Shown piece after piece: positions 27,079-32,102 of a DNA stretch of 32,102 bases (the stretch's first letter is position 1; each line of letters begins with the position of its first letter). The notes under the pieces were generated by a model, which was given only the letters and a program-made list of their open reading frames with translations, did not search any database and was not told where the DNA came from. Location of the stretch: positions 1-32,102 of the forward strand of contig JAGCCV010000018.1 in assembly GCA_017651505.1 (NCBI GenBank), read 5' to 3'. The stretch is from Bacteroidaceae bacterium. Its GTDB lineage: Bacteria > Bacteroidota > Bacteroidia > Bacteroidales > Bacteroidaceae. A program made the translations under genes and the position numbers.

Positions 27079-27109
27079 CAAAGGTAGGTACTATTTTTGA
27101 ATTGACAAA
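27079..27109 (-). promoter_or_regulatory. Promoter of the tRNA-Glu/rpsT unit
   Basis: TTTG (27109-27106), 19 bp, TACCTTTG (27086-27079): full consensus; start near 27072, about 23 nt before the tRNA. Confidence 0.78.
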
Positions 27110-27140
27110 ACATTCTTGAAAAAAAAATCTCTTTTTTTAC

Positions 27141-27170
27141 TTTTCTTTGGATTTAGATGTAGTATCTTTG
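27141..27170 (+). promoter_or_regulatory. Probable promoter of recO
   Basis: TATCTTTG (27163-27170) matches the -7 box; the -33 is weak (TTTT at 27141-27144, 18-bp spacer). Start near 27177, 15 nt before the chosen recO ATG. Confidence 0.45.
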
Positions 27171-27191
27171 CAGTATAAGAGTTATTCCGAT

Positions 27192-27923
27192 ATGTTACAG
27201 CGCACTAAAGGCATCGTCATTCATACCTTTAAGATAAAGGATAATCAGCTCATTGCCGTGCTCTACACCCAGCAGTGGGGTAGGGTGTCCTACATCACTT
27301 CCATTCCCAAAACCCACAAGTCGTGTGCCAAACACTTGCTCTTGCAGCCTTTAGCAGAAGTGGAGGTTGAAGCCGATATGAAGCCTAAGGCTTCTCTCTT
27401 CAGGGTCAGGTCAGTTCAGACAGTGCAGCCTTTATCCAGTATTCCTTATCATCCCATCAAGTCGGTCATTGCCCTCTTCTTGCAAGAGTTTCTCTATCGT
27501 GCTGTTCGTGAAGAGGGACAACCTAATGAATCGCTCTATGCCTATTTGTCTTATTCAGTGCGTTGGCTTGATATGGCAGAGCACGACTATGCCAATTTTC
27601 ATTTGGTGTTCCTCATGCGCATTTCCCGCTTCTTGGGTTTGCAACCCAATGTCGAAAACTATTACGAAGGTTGTTGGTTCGATATGGTCAATGCCTCGTT
27701 TGTGGCATCCAAGCCTCAAACCCATGCTTACTATGTGGCTCCCGAAGAGTGCCGTCACTTGGTCAACCTTGTGCGCCTCAACTTTGTCACTATGCACCTT
27801 TTCAAGATGAACCGTCAAGAACGTTTGCGCCTCCTCGTCCTCATCAATGACTACTATCGTTTGCATTTGCCCGACTTCCCAGAGCTCAATTCCTTGCAAG
27901 TCTTGAAAGAAGTCTTCGATTGA
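27192..27923 (+). CDS. recO: DNA repair protein RecO
   Basis: Mediator that loads RecA on SSB-coated single-stranded DNA in the RecFOR pathway. The N-terminal OB fold is visible as MLQRTKGIVIHTFKIKDNQL followed by a second strand block (GRVSYITSIPKTHK). A helical C-terminal domain follows (AEHDYANFHLVFLMRISRFL then GLQPN). Length 243 residues is typical. The ATG at 27192 is chosen because the family starts there and the predicted transcript begins near 27177; a longer frame from 27147 would lie upstream of it. No zinc-binding cysteine cluster is seen, as in other Bacteroidetes RecO. It converges with the CpsB-type gene 12 nt away. Confidence 0.92.
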   Translation: MLQRTKGIVIHTFKIKDNQLIAVLYTQQWGRVSYITSIPKTHKSCAKHLLLQPLAEVEVEADMKPKASLFRVRSVQTVQPLSSIPYHPIKSVIALFLQEFLYRAVREEGQPNESLYAYLSYSVRWLDMAEHDYANFHLVFLMRISRFLGLQPNVENYYEGCWFDMVNASFVASKPQTHAYYVAPEECRHLVNLVRLNFVTMHLFKMNRQERLRLLVLINDYYRLHLPDFPELNSLQVLKEVFD

Positions 27924-27935
27924 GTATTTGATGAG

Positions 27936-28655
27936 TCACAGTACTTGCTCTTCAGCTAACCTTTTTACTTTTTTTACTGTCTTTTTGCTGATAAGGCTAT
28001 TGAGAAGGTATTCGATTTGCCCCAAGCCATGTGTGTCGCTGCCTACGTAGTCATACATTTCATGATTGAGTAGCCATTCGGCTTTCTTTTGAGCATTAGA
28101 TCCATAGGCTCCTACCAAAGCAGAAACATCTAGCTGAAATAATACGCCCTGTTGCTTCCATTGCTTGTAGTCATGTTGATTCATATAATGATAACGCTCG
28201 GGATGTGCTAGTATTGGCTCATAACCATCCTCCTTCATGCGGTATATTATCCCATCCATATTCATGGGTGGAACATAATAAGAAGTTTCGACCAACAGAC
28301 GTTTGCCATTATTTCCTAATGTCAATAAGTCGCCAGTTTCTAATCGTTTCACAAAAAGACCATCCATCATGTTCTCTGCTGACAAGAAAAGTTGTATGTT
28401 TCCTTTGTATTGTGTTTTCAAGATTTCATATTTAGTGGTTAATTCTATGGGAGTATTCGGTATATCTTCCATGATATGAGGTGTCAGATATACCTCCTTG
28501 ACCCCCAGTGTTTCCCAGAATGATAAAATTCGCAAAGTTTCTTTTGTTCCTTTCACTCCATCATCCACCCCAGGCAGTAGATGACAGTGACAGTCTCGAA
28601 AATCTTCGAAGAGTCCACTCTCATTGACCCTTATTCTATTCGAAAGGATCCACAT
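27936..28655 (-). CDS. CpsB/YwqE-type PHP-family protein tyrosine phosphatase
   Basis: Metal-dependent phosphatase expected to act on the tyrosine kinase that controls capsule or exopolysaccharide export. PHP motifs are in order: DCHCHLLPGVDDG (about 22-34), TPHIMEDI (about 58-65), LAHPERYHY (about 152-160), DVSAL and GSDTHG (about 211-216). These supply the metal-binding His and Asp residues. Length 239 residues is normal. It is last in the leftward polysaccharide operon, 4 nt after the sugar transferase, which supports a role in surface glycan assembly. The cognate Wzc-like kinase is not in the window. Confidence 0.9.
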   Translation of the reverse strand: MWILSNRIRVNESGLFEDFRDCHCHLLPGVDDGVKGTKETLRILSFWETLGVKEVYLTPHIMEDIPNTPIELTTKYEILKTQYKGNIQLFLSAENMMDGLFVKRLETGDLLTLGNNGKRLLVETSYYVPPMNMDGIIYRMKEDGYEPILAHPERYHYMNQHDYKQWKQQGVLFQLDVSALVGAYGSNAQKKAEWLLNHEMYDYVGSDTHGLGQIEYLLNSLISKKTVKKVKRLAEEQVL

Positions 28656-28659
28656 ATAG

Positions 28660-30150
28660 TTATTTGAATACGGCTTTTTCTGCCGAATAGAGCATGTCCT
28701 TGACAGTCATCCACATGATGCGTAGATCCAGCCAGACATTCCAATGTTCAAAATACCAGATATCGTATTTCACGCGTTCTTTCATCTTCTCCAACTCTTT
28801 GGTCTCTCCACGCAAACCATTCACTTGCGCCCAGCCCGTGACACCTGGTTTAAAATAGAGGCGTAGCATATATTGCCCAATTAGTTTCTTATATTTCTCC
28901 GTATGGTAAATCATGTGGGGACGAGGGCCTACAATCGACATATCACCTATCAGTACATTCCAAAACTGAGGCAATTCATCGATATTATACTTACGCATGA
29001 AACTGCCAAAAGGGAACTCTCTCGGGTCGTTCTCAGTGGCCTGCCTTGTGTCCGCTTCGTCATTCACATGCATAGACCGGAACTTATAGCACATAAAACT
29101 TTTATCCTTTGCACCGCTTCTCTCCTGTTTGAAAAAGATAGGCCCTGGGCTTTGAATGCGTATGATAAGCGCTATGAAAGGGTATAATGGTAAGGTGCAT
29201 ATCAAGGCGAGGAAAGAGAAGAAAATGTCAAATAACCGCTTTATGGCGCGGTTTACTGGACTTTGCAATGTCATAAAATTGGTAGTAAAGAAGTCCAAGC
29301 GACCATAATTCACCGACCTTAATCGCAAATTTAGTCGTTCTATGGTCGATGGAATATAGAAAAGGCGTGTGATATGCTGGTCGCAATAGTCTGACAAGCG
29401 ATGTACGGCTTTCACATTAGAGATGGGAAGGCAGATAAAAGTGTCATCCCCTAAATCAGGAGCCTCTCCTTGATCAATGGATGTTATCAATCCTTTCAAG
29501 GATCCTAACCACTTCAAGTCATCATCTATTGTGTTTTCTTCCTTTTTATTCCTTTTCCGTATTCCTATCAAGTCATCTTCATCTTCTTCCATCCATTGCT
29601 CTTCATCTATCTTTGTGTCAGAATAATAGCCTTTTAGCCGATAGCCTAATGTCGGGTTTTTAATCATATTATAATATAAGTATTTTAATTCCGGATCCGA
29701 TCCTATGAATGTAGCGGTTCTACTGTTTCTTCCCGTCTGTCTGAACCATTTGATTGAGTAGAGCTCTATTATACGAACCACAAACAGATATATCATCTCT
29801 ATGATTCCAGTTTGAAACATAAGCCAGAAGACAGGATGGCGTACATAAACCATCTTTAATATGACAAAAGTGATTGAGACATGAGCGATTGTTAGTCCTG
29901 ACATCCTTTTAAATACGTCTCCAATTGAAGGCCAGCGCATATGGATGATGGTACTGAATTGTAATTGAGCCAGTATCATTCCCAGATTTGCGGTTACCCA
30001 AAATACTTTCACCTCATCATTGGGCATGCTAATCATATGAGGATTTTCTCTGTGTAAAATAAAAAGTGTTATATTTAGCAGTACAAAATCTACCACAATT
30101 ACTAACGCTTTGATGAGAGCATTAGTCTGATTATTTCTCTTATCACCCAT
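28660..30150 (-). CDS. Undecaprenyl-phosphate sugar phosphotransferase (WcaJ/WbaP type)
   Basis: Initiates a surface polysaccharide by moving sugar-1-phosphate from a nucleotide sugar to undecaprenyl phosphate. The N-terminal half has about four membrane segments (for example IKALVIVVDFVLLNITLFIL), then a cytoplasmic nucleotide-binding-like region. A fifth hydrophobic segment (FFSFLALICTLPLYPFIAL) precedes the bacterial sugar transferase domain: SPGPIFFKQERSG, CYKFRSMH, RKYNIDELPQFWNVL, MSIVGPRPH and FKPGVTGWAQVNGLRG. Length 496 residues fits the polyisoprenyl family. An insert of acidic and basic runs (EEDEDDLIGIRKRNKKEE) near residue 195 is unusual but in frame. The sugar cannot be told. 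Confidence 0.93.
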   Translation of the reverse strand: MGDKRNNQTNALIKALVIVVDFVLLNITLFILHRENPHMISMPNDEVKVFWVTANLGMILAQLQFSTIIHMRWPSIGDVFKRMSGLTIAHVSITFVILKMVYVRHPVFWLMFQTGIIEMIYLFVVRIIELYSIKWFRQTGRNSRTATFIGSDPELKYLYYNMIKNPTLGYRLKGYYSDTKIDEEQWMEEDEDDLIGIRKRNKKEENTIDDDLKWLGSLKGLITSIDQGEAPDLGDDTFICLPISNVKAVHRLSDYCDQHITRLFYIPSTIERLNLRLRSVNYGRLDFFTTNFMTLQSPVNRAIKRLFDIFFSFLALICTLPLYPFIALIIRIQSPGPIFFKQERSGAKDKSFMCYKFRSMHVNDEADTRQATENDPREFPFGSFMRKYNIDELPQFWNVLIGDMSIVGPRPHMIYHTEKYKKLIGQYMLRLYFKPGVTGWAQVNGLRGETKELEKMKERVKYDIWYFEHWNVWLDLRIMWMTVKDMLYSAEKAVFK

Positions 30151-30228
30151 GATTTATATTCAGTTAAACCAGTTCTTTGATAATAAAAATCAACCCTTTG
30201 AGTCAGTATTCCTTCTTTTTTGAGGTGT

Positions 30229-30260
30229 CAAAGTTACTTTCTTTCTATGAATCCACCAAT
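30229..30260 (-). promoter_or_regulatory. Probable internal promoter before the sugar transferase gene
   Basis: ATTG (30260-30257, one mismatch), 20 bp, TAACTTTG (30236-30229). Start near 30222, leader about 72 nt. It could express the last two genes independently of glf and the glycosyltransferase. Confidence 0.5.
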
Positions 30261-30265
30261 TAATT

Positions 30266-31027
30266 TTAGTGTTTTTTTACTTTTTCTTTCATTATATTCC
30301 AAAGGAATACTGGATTTCCAATGAGATATCTTCGCCACATCCTTCTTGGCTCCTTCAGCAAGCGGTACAGCCATTCTAAAGAATACTGTTGCATCCATAG
30401 CGGTGCCCGTCCCATTGTTCCTGCATAAAAGTCAAATACTGCCCCTATGGTACCAACATGACAGTTGATGTCCAGTTCTTTCCAGTGTTCCCATGTCCAT
30501 TTCTCCTGTTTTGGAGCCGTCATGCCTATCCAAAGTAAGTTTGGCTTTGTTTCGTTGATTACCTTGATGATCTCTTCATTATCCTCATCCGAGAACTTCA
30601 CCTTATAGGGTGGGGAATAAGTAACTACCTCCAAATTAGGATAATCCATTGCTACGCGTTTCCGTCTTTTCTCTAACACAGTCTCCGATGATCCCATAAA
30701 CATTACCTTCTTCTTAACCTCTTCGTTAGTTTGTGGTGAGTTTGTCGAACCATCGTTCAATCTCGTCATCTCGTATGTGAACAAATCAAACCCAGCAATC
30801 CTTTCCTTTGGTTTAGATTTTCCCTTTAGCCAACGACAAGCCATTACGATGCTGGCACCATCGGGCAACAGGTAGTCGCCTTGGCTCAGTGCTTGAGCAA
30901 ACAACTCATCATTTTGCGCCGTATTAAAGCTGTGGGCATTGATGGTGTTAACCAGAAATTTCCCTTCTGGAAGAAGAGACAAATCTTTTTTAGATTCGAG
31001 AAGGACTAAAGACGATAATCTTAACAT
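30266..31027 (-). CDS. WecG/TagA/CpsF family glycosyltransferase
   Basis: Adds the second sugar (ManNAc-type in known members) to the undecaprenyl-linked first sugar. The family blocks are visible: NTINAHSFNTAQND, LLPDGASIVMACRWL with the catalytic Asp, ERIAGFDLF, KPNLLWIGMTAPKQEKW, GTIGAVFDFYAGTMGRAPLW and LEWLYRLLKEPRRMWRRYL. Length 253 residues is typical. Its ATG overlaps the end of glf by a few bases, so it is translated in the same message. A short insert after residue 85 (NDGSTNSPQTNEEVKKK) is not typical but does not break the fold motifs. Confidence 0.93.
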   Translation of the reverse strand: MLRLSSLVLLESKKDLSLLPEGKFLVNTINAHSFNTAQNDELFAQALSQGDYLLPDGASIVMACRWLKGKSKPKERIAGFDLFTYEMTRLNDGSTNSPQTNEEVKKKVMFMGSSETVLEKRRKRVAMDYPNLEVVTYSPPYKVKFSDEDNEEIIKVINETKPNLLWIGMTAPKQEKWTWEHWKELDINCHVGTIGAVFDFYAGTMGRAPLWMQQYSLEWLYRLLKEPRRMWRRYLIGNPVFLWNIMKEKVKKH

Positions 31028-32102
31028 ATATCAATATTTAATACTTTTTCTACGATTTTATCCATATCGTAGTATTTGTATTCAGCAAGCCGCCCACCAA
31101 ATAATACATTTCTTTCTTTATCTGCTAATACCTTATATGCATCTGCCAAAGCATTGTTATAATTGTTATTTATAGGATAATAAGGTTCCATACCCTCTCT
31201 GAATTCCGTGGAATACTCCTTGCTAATGACTGTCTTCGGACAGGCATACACATTATCTCCGAACATCTCAAAATGCTTGTGTTCGATGATGCGAGTAAAA
31301 GGAACGTCATGTGATGTATAGTTCACTACTGCATTACCTTGATAGTTAGGTGTATCAATTACTTGAGTGTCGAATGATACTGTTCGCCAATCAAGCCTAC
31401 CCAAACTATATTCAAAATACTCGTCCAAGGCACCTGTATAAATTATCTTTTCGAAATGAGCATTAAGTATATAGAATGGAGAGGCACTTTTTTTTCGTTC
31501 TTCGATAAAATCAATTCCTGTGAAACAATCTGTCCCTTCTAACAAACCATTGATTAATTGGTTATATCCACCGATAGGAACCCCCTGAAATGTATCATTA
31601 AAGTAATTGTTATCAAAGACAAAACGAACAGGAAGTCTCTTAATTATGTCTGCAGGTAATTCTGTACACTTTCTTCCCCACTGTTTCTCAGTATATTCTT
31701 TTATTAAAGTTTGAAACAGATCATTACCTACAAGTATCAAGGCTTGCTCTTCTAGATTAGCTGGCTCTCTGTTATTCAGCTTTTTTCTTACTTCCGCTCT
31801 CTGCTCTTCAATCTTGCGAAATGCTTCTACTGGAGTGAGAACACCCCATATCTGGTAGAAAGTGTTCATATTAAATGGCAAGTTATAGAGCTTTCCGTGA
31901 TGGTTTGCTAAGGGGGTGTTAGTGTAGCGATTGAAGGGGACAATAGCATTTACGAAATCCCATACCCTTTTATTCGATGTATGGAAAATGTGAGGACCAT
32001 ATTTATGTATATTAATCCCTTCAATATTTTCGCAAAACAAATTGCCTCCTAAGTGTTGCCGTTTTTCTATCACCATACACCTTTTCCCCGCTTTTTTTGC
32101 TC
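31021..32102 (-). CDS. glf: UDP-galactopyranose mutase, 5' end outside the window
   Basis: Flavoenzyme that converts UDP-galactopyranose to UDP-galactofuranose for Galf-containing surface glycans. The frame is open to the window edge: codons before the first in-window ATG (32076) read EAKKAGKRC, which joins MVIEKRQHLGGN to the expected FAD-fold helix. The true start and the GxGxxG loop therefore lie about 25 residues beyond the right edge. Conserved features are GPHIFHTSNKRVWDF, YNLPFNMNTF, YTEKQWG, RLPVRFVFDNNYFNDTFQ, VPIGGYNQL, RLDWRTVSFD, YPINNNYNNAL and the C-terminal VLFGGRLAEYKYYDMD. First visible gene of the polysaccharide operon. Confidence 0.95.
   Translation of the reverse strand, partial: AKKAGKRCMVIEKRQHLGGNLFCENIEGINIHKYGPHIFHTSNKRVWDFVNAIVPFNRYTNTPLANHHGKLYNLPFNMNTFYQIWGVLTPVEAFRKIEEQRAEVRKKLNNREPANLEEQALILVGNDLFQTLIKEYTEKQWGRKCTELPADIIKRLPVRFVFDNNYFNDTFQGVPIGGYNQLINGLLEGTDCFTGIDFIEERKKSASPFYILNAHFEKIIYTGALDEYFEYSLGRLDWRTVSFDTQVIDTPNYQGNAVVNYTSHDVPFTRIIEHKHFEMFGDNVYACPKTVISKEYSTEFREGMEPYYPINNNYNNALADAYKVLADKERNVLFGGRLAEYKYYDMDKIVEKVLNIDIC

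Overview
This window reads as chromosomal DNA from a gut- or oral-type Bacteroidales, most like Prevotella/Segatella. The support is a SusC/SusD pair, a viroplasmin-type RNase H, a DUF3109 protein, Tat-like lipoprotein signals, and repeated matches to the Bacteroidetes sigma-ABfr promoter (TTTG, 19-21 bp, TAnnTTTG). The genus is inferred from gene content; no database search was possible. There is no rRNA, CRISPR array, insertion sequence or prophage. One tRNA (Glu, TTC) is present.

Left region (1-7376): a susC-susD pair on the minus strand ends in a terminator at the left edge. Upstream of susC lies the most interesting structure in the window. A tyrosine recombinase gene is enclosed by two 25-bp inverted repeats (5691-5715 and 6769-6793; 15-bp identical core, 21 of 25 matches). 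Inside the left end of this roughly 1.08-kb segment is a consensus promoter pointing out towards susC. The layout is that of a self-contained DNA-inversion switch carrying its own invertase and an invertible promoter for a nutrient-uptake locus, drawn here in the ON state. The long susC leader carries two copies of a 16-bp motif around CACATGTG, and one copy sits in a terminator-like hairpin. Beyond the right repeat, a 610-bp gene-free stretch holds a consensus promoter and terminator about 135 nt apart with no ORF, a candidate small RNA.

Middle region (7377-18702): on the minus strand come speA, argB, an ECF sigma factor and its overlapping putative anti-sigma partner. Next are a secreted SGNH acetylesterase (plus), shikimate kinase (minus), a viroplasmin-RNase HI protein (plus), a minus-strand operon of three secreted serine esterases (two CE1-like paralogues and a carboxylesterase B lipoprotein), and rnhB. 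The esterases suggest removal of acetyl or feruloyl groups from plant hemicellulose. That fits a SusCD glycan-using lifestyle, although no glycoside hydrolase lies in the window.

Right region (18858-32102): three tandem paralogous TIM-barrel sugar isomerase/epimerase-like proteins with Tat-type signals, each followed by its own terminator; gpmI; a cysteine-rich DUF3109 protein; gyrB; a tRNA-Glu/rpsT transcription unit; recO; and a surface-polysaccharide operon read leftwards from the window edge (glf, a WecG/TagA glycosyltransferase, an undecaprenyl-phosphate sugar transferase, and a CpsB/YwqE-type phosphatase). glf is cut by the right edge.

Promoter matches were found by eye. Several of them place the transcription start downstream of the longest possible ATG, so shorter starts were chosen for rnhB, gyrB, recO and the first esterase.
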